A DNA stretch of 64,000 nucleotides, from positions 2,158,001-2,222,000 of the forward strand of contig JADKHO010000001.1 of NCBI GenBank assembly GCA_016721765.1, written 5' to 3'. The DNA comes from Bacteroidota bacterium (GTDB lineage Bacteria; Bacteroidota; Bacteroidia; UBA4408). Shown here piece by piece: positions 19,265 to 27,926 of the stretch; the first letter of the stretch is position 1; each line of letters starts with the position of its first letter. Both the position numbers and the translations under genes were made by a program. The notes beneath the pieces were generated by a model. It was not told the origin of the DNA. It saw only the letters and a program-made list of their open reading frames with translations, and did not search any database.

Positions 19265-19748
19265 TTAGTTTTTCTTTGCTACAGGAATCCATACTTCTTC
19301 TTCAGAGGAAGGGTCATTGTTTTTATATTTTCACCTAAAATTTCAAAGTGGGGTCTTTGAGCTAGCGCATAGCCCGAAGCGGGCAACCAGCTTTCAAAAA
19401 TATAACGGAATGTTTTTTCTGCTTCACTGGCCGGACCTTTATGCAAGAAAACGGCATACATACCTTCCGTTAAAATAAAAGTTTTCATGCCTTCCGGAAC
19501 AAACTCAAAGGAATTCACTTCGGCTAGAGCCCATTTATCAAAAGGGGCAAAAAATTAAATTGTTCGAAATTGAAATCGGCTGGATATACTTGGAGTGAAA
19601 TTAATTCTGCATTAATACGATTTTTAACTTCATTTCTGCGGGGCATAAAACTGCGCCACAATTCGACCGTTTTATTTTCTGCTAAGCTCATTTTTAGGCT
19701 TAGTCCAATTAATTTTTTTTCTGAAAGTTGGGTTATCCGTGAAAACAT
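19265..19748 (-). pseudogene. GyrI-like/AraC effector-binding domain protein, frameshifted twice
   Basis: The gene reads as one GyrI-like small-molecule-binding domain only if two one-base deletions are allowed. Frame one (ATG 19748) gives MFSRITQLSEKKLIG...LWRSFMPRRNEVKN. After a break in the A run at 19549-19554 the protein continues in a second frame, FAPFDKWALAEV...PEGMKTF...GMYAVFLHKGP...WLPASGY...RPHFEILGE. After a second break at the T run 19328-19331 it ends KNNDPSSEEEVWIPV and stops at TAA 19265-19267. This three-part match to the family is clear. Both breaks are in homopolymers, so assembly error is as likely as true decay. Confidence 0.8.
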
Positions 19749-19877
19749 GGCAAAGAATTTTTGGAAAAGTAATAACAAAATTTTAAATTCATTTTGAATA
19801 GAGAAATTTTGCAGCTGTGATGTATGCTACTTTTTTTATTGCAATTAATTTTTAACTTGGCTTTTAAAATTTCACTC

Positions 19878-20216
19878 ATGGAGCAAAGTGCAGATACTCA
19901 AGCGCAGCAAGAAGTAATCAGAACGCTGGTTGCACAGGGGCATGACAATGTTTTTATTGAGCAACATTTGCTTGAGAAGGGCATTGATAAACTCTATGTA
20001 CCCGAATTGCTTGCAAGTGCTAAGCGCATGCGTCATGCAATGCGTACACGCAACGGGAGTTTGTTAGTGGTATTGGGGGTATTGATTTTGGGCATGGGTT
20101 TTATTTCGTGTGTGATTATCCATAACACAGGTGGTGAGATTGGTTTGCCACTTTATGGCCTAACCATACTTGGATTGTGCATCGTGTTTGGTGGTTTGGT
20201 TTTTATTTTTCAATAG
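19878..20216 (+). CDS. Small membrane protein, two transmembrane segments
   Basis: A 112-aa inner-membrane protein of unknown function. The N-terminal half is soluble and helical, with an unusual QGHDNVFIEQHLLEKGI motif that looks like a repeated helix. The C-terminal half has two hydrophobic segments (LLVVLGVLILGMGFISCVII and LYGLTILGLCIVFGGLVFIF). ATG 19878 is preferred over 19824 because the extra 18 residues would add an implausible hydrophobic start. It stands alone and converges on the response-regulator gene across a repeat-filled gap. I do not recognise the family. Confidence 0.6.
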   Translation: MEQSADTQAQQEVIRTLVAQGHDNVFIEQHLLEKGIDKLYVPELLASAKRMRHAMRTRNGSLLVVLGVLILGMGFISCVIIHNTGGEIGLPLYGLTILGLCIVFGGLVFIFQ

Positions 20217-20224
20217 CACATTTT

Positions 20225-20462
20225 GTAACTTCAATTCTATCTAAATTCTATTTAAACACATAGGAGCATAGGAAACAGAGGAATCACACAGCATAAAATC
20301 GGCTAATCAACTAATTATCATAAACAATCATAATCATCATAAAAAATCAGCGTTCTATATCAGAGAATTGAATTTGAAACGTGATTCTATATAACACATA
20401 GGCACAGAGGAAGCATAGGCTTCACATAGAAATAAATTAGCTAATTGGCTAATCAACAAATC
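20225..20462. repeat. Composite intergenic repeat at a convergent gene junction
   Basis: Two 'acacatagg' blocks (near 20256-20280 and 20395-20430), two TTAGCTAATTGGCTAATCAAC-like tracts, and a central ATCATAATCATCATAAAAAATC segment. The last is the reverse complement of the block that recurs in the 63.4-63.7 kb repeats. It lies between the stops of the small membrane protein and the response regulator, again a 3'-to-3' gap. Confidence 0.75.
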
Positions 20463-20466
20463 AAAC

Positions 20467-20877
20467 CTATTTTTCTGAAAAAAAAGCGATTAAGATTTCT
20501 TCGAGGGTTTCTTTTGTTAAGGGTTTTGTTTTAAAATCTGAGATTATATTAATTTTTTCAGCCTTTTTTTTATCGTCGGGGTTTTGTGAGGTGGTGAGCA
20601 TAACCACAACGGCCTGACTTTTTAATTCTGAATCTAATTTTTGATATGCCTCCAAAAAGTCCCAACCATTCATGCCCGGCATATTTATATCGAGTAAGAT
20701 GAGTTCGGGTGGTGCCTCACCGGCTTTTTTAGCAGCTAAAAAGTCGAGTGCTTCCTTTGCTGATGTTTTTGCCAATACTGAATGTGCTGCATTGCTTTTT
20801 TGAATTACACGTTCGTGGTAAAAATTATCATCCGGATTATCGTCAATCAGTAATATGCAATTTAATTTTTTAATCAT
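20467..20877 (-). CDS. Single-domain response regulator
   Basis: A 136-aa receiver with no output domain, probably a phosphorelay intermediate or a CheY-like effector. The acidic pair D12-D13 (ILLIDDNPDD), phospho-acceptor D63 (LLDINMPGMNGW), the T/S site (VVMLTTSQ) and K118 (SDFKTKPL) are all present. ATG 20877 is used because it overlaps the kinase stop as ATGA, coupling translation to the kinase upstream; the frame continues further back but inside the kinase gene. It is the likely cognate receiver of the kinase. Confidence 0.92.
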   Translation of the reverse strand: MIKKLNCILLIDDNPDDNFYHERVIQKSNAAHSVLAKTSAKEALDFLAAKKAGEAPPELILLDINMPGMNGWDFLEAYQKLDSELKSQAVVVMLTTSQNPDDKKKAEKINIISDFKTKPLTKETLEEILIAFFSEK

Positions 20878-22826
20878 GTTTCTAAAATTGGAATAGTAAA
20901 CGTAAATGTTGTGCCTTCTCCGAAGATAGAATCTACCCAGATTTCGCCTTGATGCAGTTCTACAATTTTTTTGCAATTGGCTAATCCAATTCCGCTCCCT
21001 TCGTATTCAGTATTGGCATGTAAGCGTTGAAAAATATCGAATATTCTCTTAAAATTATTCGGTTCAATTCCAATCCCGTTATCACTCACTGTAAATTGCC
21101 AAACAGTATTTACGTAAGCTGCCGAGATTTGGATTTTGGGAACAATGCTTTTTTTCTGGAATTTAATTGCATTGGTAATTAGGTTTTGAAATAATTGCCT
21201 GAATTCGGTTTCATATATCATCAATTCAGGAAGCTCCGAAACAATTATTTCAGCACCGGAAGCACTAATAGTGCTGTTCAAATCAGCGATCACATCCGAA
21301 ACTAATTTGGTACAACTTACTTTAATCAAGTTTTTATTTCGGCCTAAGCGGGAATAATCTAACAGTGCTTTAACCAGTTGACTCATCCGTTTGGTTGCAT
21401 TGTTTACGGAAGTAATGTATTTACGTGCATTCTCATCGAGTTGATCTAAATAGTCTTCTTCAAAAACTTGCATGTAATTGGAAACAGTGCGCAATGGTTC
21501 TTGCAAATCGTGGGAAGAGATGTGTGCAAAATGCTCGAGTTCCTTATTTATGGAGGCCAGTTCTAGTGTTTTTTTATGTAAGGCCAATTCAATTTGTTTT
21601 TTTTCGGTAATGTCGTAGAAGATAGAAACTACGCATTGTTCGCCATTTATTTTCATCACCGTTAAGGAGATGAGTGCATCCATCAAGGCGCCGCTTTTAG
21701 TGCGAAAGGTAAGTTCAAAGTCGGGTGTTTTACCTGTTTCATTAATTAGTTTAAGGACCTGATTTCGTTGATCCATATTGGCAATGATGCCCATTTCGGA
21801 AGAGGTTTTTCCAATAACCTCATCTTTGCTGAAGCCCAAGGAGCTTAAAAATTTTTCATTGGCTTCCAAGATGACTTTATCGGAGAAGCGGCTAATGGTC
21901 ATGCCCACCGAACTGGAATGAAAAATGGAATAGAATTTTTCCTCGCTTTCACTTAAGGCAATTATTTTTTCATCTAATTTTCCAATCATCCCATTGAAAT
22001 GGCTTGCCAATTGGCCAATTTCATCCGTAGAATAAATATTTGCCCGGCTCGAAAAATTACCTTCACCAACTGCTTTCGAGGTGTTAATGATTTCGTTTAT
22101 TCCTTTGGAGATGTTGCGACTAATTGAGATAGAAAGCCAAAGGCCTGAAATTTCAACGGTTAGTGCGATGAGCAATAATATTTTCAGAATCAGGTTTTCG
22201 AGCCATCGTGAGCCTTCGCCGAGGGTAAATGAAAAATCATCTTCCAACTGCGTGAGTTTTTTATTTATGTCATTAATGTGTTTTAAATTTTCTTCCATTT
22301 GAGCCGCATTTACGCCCGATGCCACAATTGCCGCATGTAATTTAGCAGCTGTAATTTGCATTTCTGCGATGGTGGAATCCGCCTCTGTCCATATTCTTAT
22401 GGCTTTATTGATATAGGTAATGGAATGAAAGCGCAAAAATAATTGTATCATGCCATCCACATCATCAGGATGATTTCGGCCTTCAATAAATCCTTGCCGC
22501 ATAATTTCCTTATCAGGATTGGCTTTGCCCATTTCGAGTCGCGTTTTGCGATCACCCAATGGAACCTTCATGAAGTGCAAAAAATCTTGATAATCTTTTT
22601 CATTTCCCGAACGGGTATACTTACGTAAATGATAAATAGCATCTTTTTGAGCTTTTGACCAAAGCCCTTCTGCTCCCACAAATGCGCGCACTGAAGAAAG
22701 GGTGGAAATAGAAAAAAAGAGAGTGGCTAATTCCACTAAAATCAGAAAGGCCATCACGCCCACGGCAAAATATAATTTCTTAGAAATGGAAATATTTTTG
22801 AACCAATTCAGACGCCCTGATTCCAT
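20874..22826 (-). CDS. Membrane sensor histidine kinase with HAMP and PAS domains
   Basis: A 650-aa inner-membrane kinase: TM1 (about 18-40), an extracytoplasmic helical sensor (41-210), TM2 (211-233), HAMP (about 234-290), PAS (about 295-412, ending YDITEKKQ), a dimerisation/phosphorylation domain with H439 in ISSHDLQEPLRTV, and a HATPase domain with N552 (LITNAIKF), the G1 box DNGIGI (582-587) and GSGIGLA (610-616). All catalytic boxes look intact. The SHDLQEPL H-box is the bacteriophytochrome-like type often paired with stand-alone receivers, which agrees with its ATGA overlap with the receiver gene. The signal sensed is unknown. Confidence 0.94.
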   Translation of the reverse strand: MESGRLNWFKNISISKKLYFAVGVMAFLILVELATLFFSISTLSSVRAFVGAEGLWSKAQKDAIYHLRKYTRSGNEKDYQDFLHFMKVPLGDRKTRLEMGKANPDKEIMRQGFIEGRNHPDDVDGMIQLFLRFHSITYINKAIRIWTEADSTIAEMQITAAKLHAAIVASGVNAAQMEENLKHINDINKKLTQLEDDFSFTLGEGSRWLENLILKILLLIALTVEISGLWLSISISRNISKGINEIINTSKAVGEGNFSSRANIYSTDEIGQLASHFNGMIGKLDEKIIALSESEEKFYSIFHSSSVGMTISRFSDKVILEANEKFLSSLGFSKDEVIGKTSSEMGIIANMDQRNQVLKLINETGKTPDFELTFRTKSGALMDALISLTVMKINGEQCVVSIFYDITEKKQIELALHKKTLELASINKELEHFAHISSHDLQEPLRTVSNYMQVFEEDYLDQLDENARKYITSVNNATKRMSQLVKALLDYSRLGRNKNLIKVSCTKLVSDVIADLNSTISASGAEIIVSELPELMIYETEFRQLFQNLITNAIKFQKKSIVPKIQISAAYVNTVWQFTVSDNGIGIEPNNFKRIFDIFQRLHANTEYEGSGIGLANCKKIVELHQGEIWVDSIFGEGTTFTFTIPILET

Positions 22827-22909
22827 AGATATGTGTAAGAAAGTTAAATTGTAAGAAAGTGCTGATTTTGTATTCCAAAATCAGTCCTTCGGGTAGAATG
22901 AAAATTGAA

Positions 22910-23347
22910 TTACTCGTTTAAAATCTTATCGGGACTTAACCAATACCTGCCAATTTCGTCCACCACCTTTGCAAATTCTGCCGACTCGATTGGTTTTTGA
23001 ATGTAGCGGCTTACTCCCAATTCACGGCACTTTGCTTCATCTTCTGCTTCCGCTGATGCTGTAAAAACTACAACTGGAATTTTTAATGTACAATCATCAC
23101 CACGAATTACTTTCAGCACGGAAAGTCCATCAATGTTGGGCATTGTGAGGTCGAGGATAATTAATTTAGGAACATTTTCTATTTTACGATACGAAAAGTC
23201 GGAGGTTGCAAATAAAAAATCAAGGGCTTGCAGTCCATCCTTGACACGAAAAATCAAATTACTGAGCCCTGTTTTTTTCAGTGTCCGAATACAAATCTCT
23301 GCATCGGCATCATTGTCTTCTACAAGTAAAATATCTACTATATCCAT
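22910..23347 (-). CDS. Single-domain response regulator (Rcp1-like)
   Basis: A 145-aa receiver lacking an output domain. The acidic pocket (LLVEDNDADAE), phospho-acceptor D66 (IILDLTMPNIDG), TAS (VVVFTASAE) and K118 (RYIQKPIES) are all in place. The insert FATSDFSYRKIENVP between helix 2 and strand 3 is typical of Rcp1-like regulators that work with phytochrome-type kinases. It lies 83 bases before the kinase on the same strand, so a three-gene signalling operon (receiver, kinase, receiver) is likely. Confidence 0.92.
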   Translation of the reverse strand: MDIVDILLVEDNDADAEICIRTLKKTGLSNLIFRVKDGLQALDFLFATSDFSYRKIENVPKLIILDLTMPNIDGLSVLKVIRGDDCTLKIPVVVFTASAEAEDEAKCRELGVSRYIQKPIESAEFAKVVDEIGRYWLSPDKILNE

Positions 23348-23554
23348 GGTTTGAATTTAGGGGTTGGTTAATCATTGAGTTGATTTTTATACGAAGAAAG
23401 CAAGATACTTTCAAATTATCAAGCATATTGTGCGTTTTGGTTCGGTATTTAAATGATTGGACTATATCAACCATAAATCATTTTAAGTTGATACACCTTT
23501 TCTAAACATCTTGCGACTTTGACTGTTGGGTTTACATATTTTAATTTAATGTTT

Positions 23555-24061
23555 ATGAAAAGGTATTTAAGTTTTTTGCTGCTTTTAGTTGGATTGGCGA
23601 CAGCCTGTAAAAAGAAGGATAATGAGATAAGCCCGGGAGCAGCTCCGCTGGCAATACAAGACACTACAGCAATGGACAGCATTGTTGTGAAGTATACGAA
23701 ACTCATTTTTAGCATAAAAACATTTAATTCGAATAGCGGGAACGTATTGGCAGCGCTCTTTAATTCTCCTTCAAATTACACTAACAGTGTTCGTTTCAAA
23801 TCATACACCGCTCCGTTGCTTGCAGATAGTATTGTAATTCGTTTTGATAGCATCCCGTCTGGAACCTATTGCATGAGCTGTTTTCACGACGCGAATTCGA
23901 ATAATGTCCTCGATAAAAATTTCTTTGGTGCCCCCACGGAGGGCTATGGTTTTTCGAACAATCCGGGAATAACATTTGGAGCTCCTTCCTTCAATCAATT
24001 AAAATTTACAGTGGATTCGTTGGATTCGATGAAGTTTAATGTGAGTTTGATTTATTTATGA
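23555..24061 (+). CDS. Lipoprotein, DUF2141-like
   Basis: A 168-aa lipoprotein: signal peptide with lipobox LATAC (C18), a polar linker, then a beta-sandwich domain matching DUF2141 (GNVLAALFNSP..., DSIPSGTYCMSCFHDANSNNVLDKN, FGAPTEGYGFSNN). ATG 23555 begins directly at the signal peptide; the frame extends upstream only to a weaker start. It lies head-to-head with the receiver gene and is probably surface- or periplasm-facing. Function unknown. Confidence 0.8.
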   Translation: MKRYLSFLLLLVGLATACKKKDNEISPGAAPLAIQDTTAMDSIVVKYTKLIFSIKTFNSNSGNVLAALFNSPSNYTNSVRFKSYTAPLLADSIVIRFDSIPSGTYCMSCFHDANSNNVLDKNFFGAPTEGYGFSNNPGITFGAPSFNQLKFTVDSLDSMKFNVSLIYL

Positions 24062-24085
24062 GAAATGTTGCTTGATTATAAAGTT

Positions 24086-24230
24086 GTAGGCACGCGCTGC
24101 AAGTGCGCGCCAGTGTCAGTTGCAAGAAAGGTAAGTAGGTAGGCACGCGCTACAAGCGCGCGCTAGTTATGGAAGTCACGCGCTGCAAGCGTGCGCCAGA
24201 TATATGCAAGCGCTTCACGCGCGTGCCAGA
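24086..24230. repeat. Four copies of a GC-rich imperfect palindrome
   Basis: Four units of about 24 bases at roughly 24089-24113, 24141-24165, 24175-24199 and 24205-24229, of the form GGCACGCGCTGCAAGCGCGC or its inverse. Each unit can fold on itself. The GC content is far above the surrounding DNA. The block fills the convergent gap between the DUF2141 lipoprotein and the dehydratase gene. It resembles REP-type extragenic palindromes; no transposase of that type is seen nearby. Confidence 0.8.
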
Positions 24231-24239
24231 TGTGGTAAA

Positions 24240-25157
24240 CTAATTTTGTACAGTTAATTTTATTCCTTCTTGATACGACGTGGTTTTGAAATTAAAGCGA
24301 CTATCAAATTTTGAAGAATCGAAAACATAATCACGGTCATACTGATACATCATTTCGGGCATTTCGCGCATAATGGGAATAAACAATCCGATTAATTTTA
24401 TCATCCACATGGGTAGCACCATTTCCTTTTTGGAGCTGTGCATCTCGGCATTAAAAAGCGCAATGATTTCACTCCCTGTTAAAGTGTTTTTATCGGTAGG
24501 CAAATGCCAAACTTGATTGTATGCATCAGCTGTATTTGCTAATAATGCAGTAGCTTTTGCCGCATCCGGTGTAAAAGTAAAAGAGTGCTTTTTGGAAGCA
24601 TCCATTATCCATTGTGGTTTTTTATTTTTTTTGAGGTTGTTGTAAACCAATTCCAACAAAAAGCTTTTTTCATTTTTGGGTCCGTAAAAATCAGCAGAAC
24701 GTGCAATCATTGCAGTTAATTTTCCTGCTTTAACTTCTTGCATTAAGAGTTCCGCAATGTGTTGCCGAACGGCTCCTTTTTTGCTGGGCGGATTAATTTT
24801 GGATGCTTCAGTCATGTGCCCAATTTCAGATACATCGTATAAATAAACGTTGTCGAAAAATACCAATTTGGCTTTGTGTTTTACACAGGCATCGATTGTG
24901 GCGCGCATCAGTTTGGGCCATTTATCTTGCCATACACTCAGTTTATATTCAAATCCTACCAACAGATACACTACCTCCGAGCCTTCCACGGCTTTATCTA
25001 CTTGACTTGGGTTGGAAAGGTCGGCAGGAAAAAGTTCATCTGTTTCGTTTACTTTTTTGGGATTCCGACTCACCAATCTGATTTTGCTGGTATAGGCAGT
25101 TAGTTCTTTTGCGAGCACACTGCCTATTGTTCCGTTTGCGCCGAGTATTGTTTGCAT
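24240..25157 (-). CDS. NAD(P)-binding epimerase/dehydratase-like protein
   Basis: A 305-aa Rossmann-fold protein of the extended or atypical SDR group. The nucleotide site is ILGANGTIGSVLAKEL at the N-terminus (GxxGxxG form), followed by the acidic strand end and the VVYLLVGFEY and FFDNVYLYD strands. MIARSADFYGPKN resembles the substrate-binding strand of sugar-nucleotide epimerases. The usual YxxxK catalytic pair is not obvious, so it may be a non-catalytic or flavin reductase-like member. It is a single gene with 3' palindromes. The exact substrate is unknown. Confidence 0.8.
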   Translation of the reverse strand: MQTILGANGTIGSVLAKELTAYTSKIRLVSRNPKKVNETDELFPADLSNPSQVDKAVEGSEVVYLLVGFEYKLSVWQDKWPKLMRATIDACVKHKAKLVFFDNVYLYDVSEIGHMTEASKINPPSKKGAVRQHIAELLMQEVKAGKLTAMIARSADFYGPKNEKSFLLELVYNNLKKNKKPQWIMDASKKHSFTFTPDAAKATALLANTADAYNQVWHLPTDKNTLTGSEIIALFNAEMHSSKKEMVLPMWMIKLIGLFIPIMREMPEMMYQYDRDYVFDSSKFDSRFNFKTTSYQEGIKLTVQN

Positions 25158-25743
25158 GAAAATTTTAATTAAAAATTGGTCCCTAAAAATAGTTATTTTA
25201 CATAAAGCTTATCTAGAATTATGTTAAGCTATCTTTACTATTAGCAGCCTAACTCAAACCGGCTCTCGCTGAATGTCTAAACGAAAAGCGGGTTCATTTT
25301 TTATTGAATGGTTATTAATCCGGTAATTTGCCAAAATAATTTAATGAATATACTTTTTATTAAGGACACCACAGGGTATATTTTACAGGCGTTTCAAATG
25401 CTATTTTATTTCTTTTTTCTTGATAAAAAAGAAACAAGAAATCAAGGCTTATGATAAATCGACTAAAATCCAACCAATTTTTAGCTACGCAATCCAAGCG
25501 CTCAATAATAGGTAGGTATAATTACCAAATTGCGTTTTCGCTCGAGGATTGCTTGGCGCCAGGCCAACGCTTTAAAAATTAATTGGATTTCTTAACGCCA
25601 ATTTCTCATAGGCCGGTCGTTTTCGGTTTCGATTATCAGTTTAAAGTTGGAGAGTGAAAATGTTATTAGCGTTAAGGAATTAATTGATATATTATTCCTT
25701 AACAAAATGTCAATAATATCGAGCATCTGGTCCTTATTCTTCT
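25158..25743. other. 586-base gene-free stretch, mostly a structured repeat element
   Basis: No open frame longer than a few dozen codons is convincing here. The left part (25158-25400) is AT-rich with nothing recognised. The right part (about 25410-25640) holds a long imperfect inverted repeat described separately. Because the flanking genes both run leftward, this is the upstream region of the dehydratase gene and the downstream region of the degenerate receiver. Confidence 0.5.
25410..25640. repeat. Long imperfect inverted repeat, dispersed-element-like
   Basis: Left-side segments pair with right-side segments in reverse order. AAAATCCAACCAATTTTTAG (25466-25486) matches AAAAATTAATTGGATTT (25574-25590). 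GGCTTATGA (25446-25454) roughly pairs with TCTCATAGGCC (25604-25614). It also includes the stretch TTCTTGATAAAAAAGAAACA, a pattern I associate with dispersed elements in other Bacteroidota. No coding sequence is seen. It is a candidate miniature element or structured RNA. Confidence 0.5.
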
Positions 25744-26091
25744 TTACACTTGAAAAGGATTATCCAACACATTAAGCGAACCATTTTGCTGATTTTCTGC
25801 TATGTTGCGGATATGAAATTCGAGTTTATCACTAGTTCCACCTGCATGTTGGATAATGTTTACATGCGGATTTTGTAGCCTAAATAATTTGCGGTATTTA
25901 GCTTGTGTTTCTTGAGGAATCCCGCTACCTAACACCACAAAATCAAATTTGTATTGATGAAATAATTCAATTGCTTTTTCATCTTCGAGCGTTCCGATGG
26001 CTTCCCAATTTTCGATTTGATTTAATTGATTCAACAGCAAGTCAAGAATAAGATCATGACGTCCAATAACGAGAAGGGTTAATTTTTTCAT
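25744..26091 (-). CDS. Receiver-like protein lacking phosphorylation residues
   Basis: A 115-aa protein with the size and strand pattern of a CheY-like receiver (TLLVIGRHDLILDLLL, DFVVLGSGIPQET, VNIIQHAGG). The aspartates are gone: the first-strand acidic pair is GR, and the phospho-acceptor position (about 55) is glycine in VLGSGIP. It may therefore be an atypical receiver controlled by binding rather than phosphorylation. It overlaps the stop of the small upstream ORF as ATGA and follows the pirin gene, suggesting an operon. Homology is judged by eye. Confidence 0.6.
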   Translation of the reverse strand: MKKLTLLVIGRHDLILDLLLNQLNQIENWEAIGTLEDEKAIELFHQYKFDFVVLGSGIPQETQAKYRKLFRLQNPHVNIIQHAGGTSDKLEFHIRNIAENQQNGSLNVLDNPFQV

Positions 26092-26228
26092 AGTGTCGTT
26101 ACAAATTCTGAAATCGCTTTGCGTGTTAGTTTTGATAAGTGATTATGAGAAAATGCAGGTGCACTCCAATGATTTTTTATTTCGTCTATCACAGGGTAAA
26201 GGGTGAAAGCTATTTTTAAATTTTTCAT
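26088..26228 (-). CDS. Small ORF of 46 codons between pirin and receiver-like genes
   Basis: Begins ATG at 26228, 11 bases after the pirin stop, and ends with a TGA that overlaps the ATG of the downstream gene as ATGA. The product starts MKNLKIAFTLYPVID and ends SKLTRKAISEFVTTL. It is basic and soluble, with no recognised family. The neat spacing and coupling on both sides argue that it is translated, but coding cannot be proven from this alone. It might be the remnant of a larger gene. Confidence 0.45.
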   Translation of the reverse strand: MKNLKIAFTLYPVIDEIKNHWSAPAFSHNHLSKLTRKAISEFVTTL

Positions 26229-26239
26229 TTTGATATTAA

Positions 26240-26956
26240 TTAAATTGTCATTGGCACTTCCATCAGCAAAAGTTCAGCATTGCTATCGGCTTTTATGGTG
26301 AGTGCATCAGTGTTCCAAAAACCCAGGCCATCTCTTTCATTTAATGCGGTATCATCAATTGTAATATTGCCTTTAAGTACAAATGCATAAACACCGTTTC
26401 CTGCTTTTTTTATCTTGTATTCGGTTGAGAATCCGTTATCAAAGCTTCCTAAATGAAACCATGCATCTTGATGTATCCACACTCCTTCATCGTTTTCATT
26501 GGGTGAGAGTATCTGTTGCAGTTTATTGTGACGATCGTCCACGTTAAGTGTAATTTGATCGTAACGCGGTGTAACATTACGTTTGTTAGGAAGTATCCAA
26601 ATTTGTAAAAACTTAACTAGTTTATCTTTATTTCGATTGAATTCGCTGTGCTGAATCCCGGTGCCTGCGCTCATTACTTGGATGTCGCCATTTTTAATCA
26701 CCGTTTTATTACCCATGCTGTCTTGGTGTTCCAAATCTCCTTCTAATGGAATCGAAATTATTTCCATGTTGTCGTGCGGGTGCTTTCCAAAGCCCATACC
26801 TGCTTGCACTGTATCATCGTTGAGCACACGAAGCACCCCGAAATTCATGCGATCCGGCTGATAATAATTGGCAAAACTAAAAGTGTGGTAGCTATTTAAC
26901 CAGCCGTGGCTGGCATGTCCGCGCGTTGCTGCTTTATGTAATACTGTATTTTTCAT
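26240..26956 (-). CDS. Pirin family protein (YhhW-like bicupin)
   Basis: A 238-aa cytosolic cupin protein. The metal-binding residues are in GFGKHPHDNMEIISI (two histidines) and AGTGIQHSEFNRN (histidine and glutamate) of the N-terminal cupin. The second cupin (from GVWIHQDAWFHLGSF) is degenerate, as is usual in bacterial pirins. The start HKAATRGHASHGWLNSYHTF is a family signature. Some bacterial members are quercetin 2,3-dioxygenases, while others are thought to be redox-sensing. It heads a putative three-gene operon with the 46-codon ORF and the receiver-like gene. Confidence 0.92.
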   Translation of the reverse strand: MKNTVLHKAATRGHASHGWLNSYHTFSFANYYQPDRMNFGVLRVLNDDTVQAGMGFGKHPHDNMEIISIPLEGDLEHQDSMGNKTVIKNGDIQVMSAGTGIQHSEFNRNKDKLVKFLQIWILPNKRNVTPRYDQITLNVDDRHNKLQQILSPNENDEGVWIHQDAWFHLGSFDNGFSTEYKIKKAGNGVYAFVLKGNITIDDTALNERDGLGFWNTDALTIKADSNAELLLMEVPMTI

Positions 26957-27068
26957 GTTTCTAAATATTGTGCGACAAAGGTGCGATGCAAGTGCAAGCT
27001 ATTGCAATAAACAAGGTTAAGAAATGTACTTAACCTAGATTAAGTGAATTGTTGTTTATGCATTCAAA

Positions 27069-27833
27069 TTAGTGGATCGGAAAAACTATCAAGGATAAGC
27101 CGGTAAGCAGTGAAAACATCAATCCAAAAAACAGCACTAAACTTAGGATTATTTTTAGTATTCGCGTCACTAAAGAAATATTTTTGAAGAATTGCATGAG
27201 CGACCAAAACACCAGTGAAATTCCAACAATATCAATCATTCGCTCAACGGGTTTTAAATAATTTTCGGCATGAAAAATATACAGGGGCGGCAAAAAGAGT
27301 ATGTGCAACATAAGACGCTGTGCCGCTAAAAATGTATGCAAAACGCAGTGTTCAATAAAATTATAGCCTGTTGATTTAAAGGTAAAATAAGTTCCAACAG
27401 CAAAAAGGGGGACTTCAATAAAAATAAAAAGGGAATAGTGTTGCGAGAGCCAAATTCCAAAATTAGAGACTTCGTTTTTTAATTTATCAGCCACTTCACC
27501 AGTTCCAGTGACTTCAATTTTATTGGCTAAAATGTTTATGTCGAAATAATGTGAAAGAATTCCAAATACCCCGGCCAGCACAATTATTAAGGAGAGGGGT
27601 TTAAAATGCTGCACCCGTTTTCCGGAAATAAATTCTTGAATGCTATATCCCGGACGGGTAAACAATTCACGCAAAGTGAAAAATATCCCTTTATCCACAT
27701 GCAACAAACCGTGTTGAATATCGTGCCATAAGAAGCTTAGATTTATGCGGTGGGTATTGGCAGACTGCCCGCAATTGCTGCAATACTTTGTGTTTATTTC
27801 AGTTCCACAATTGAGGCAATTTTGTTTCTTCAT
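27069..27833 (-). CDS. DUF3667 membrane protein with N-terminal zinc ribbon
   Basis: A 254-aa protein with a CxxC...CxxC zinc ribbon at the start (CLNCGTEINTKYCSNCGQ), an amphipathic segment (FLWHDIQHGLLHVDKGIFF), the family motif LRELFTRPGYSIQEFISGKR, then about four hydrophobic segments in the C-terminal half. This layout is the Bacteroidota DUF3667 family, whose function is unknown. A single gene, ATG 27833. Confidence 0.85.
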   Translation of the reverse strand: MKKQNCLNCGTEINTKYCSNCGQSANTHRINLSFLWHDIQHGLLHVDKGIFFTLRELFTRPGYSIQEFISGKRVQHFKPLSLIIVLAGVFGILSHYFDINILANKIEVTGTGEVADKLKNEVSNFGIWLSQHYSLFIFIEVPLFAVGTYFTFKSTGYNFIEHCVLHTFLAAQRLMLHILFLPPLYIFHAENYLKPVERMIDIVGISLVFWSLMQFFKNISLVTRILKIILSLVLFFGLMFSLLTGLSLIVFPIH

Positions 27834-27926
27834 AATAATTTAATTAAGCGACACATCACAGCAAAAAAAGCTGCTCTTCAAAATTAAAAAAAATGATTTG
27901 CTTAACTAATTATTCAGGCGGAGGAA

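Noticed and set aside
25158..25400. Possible tRNA or small RNA in the gene-free region
   Set aside because: No cloverleaf or convincing terminator could be found.
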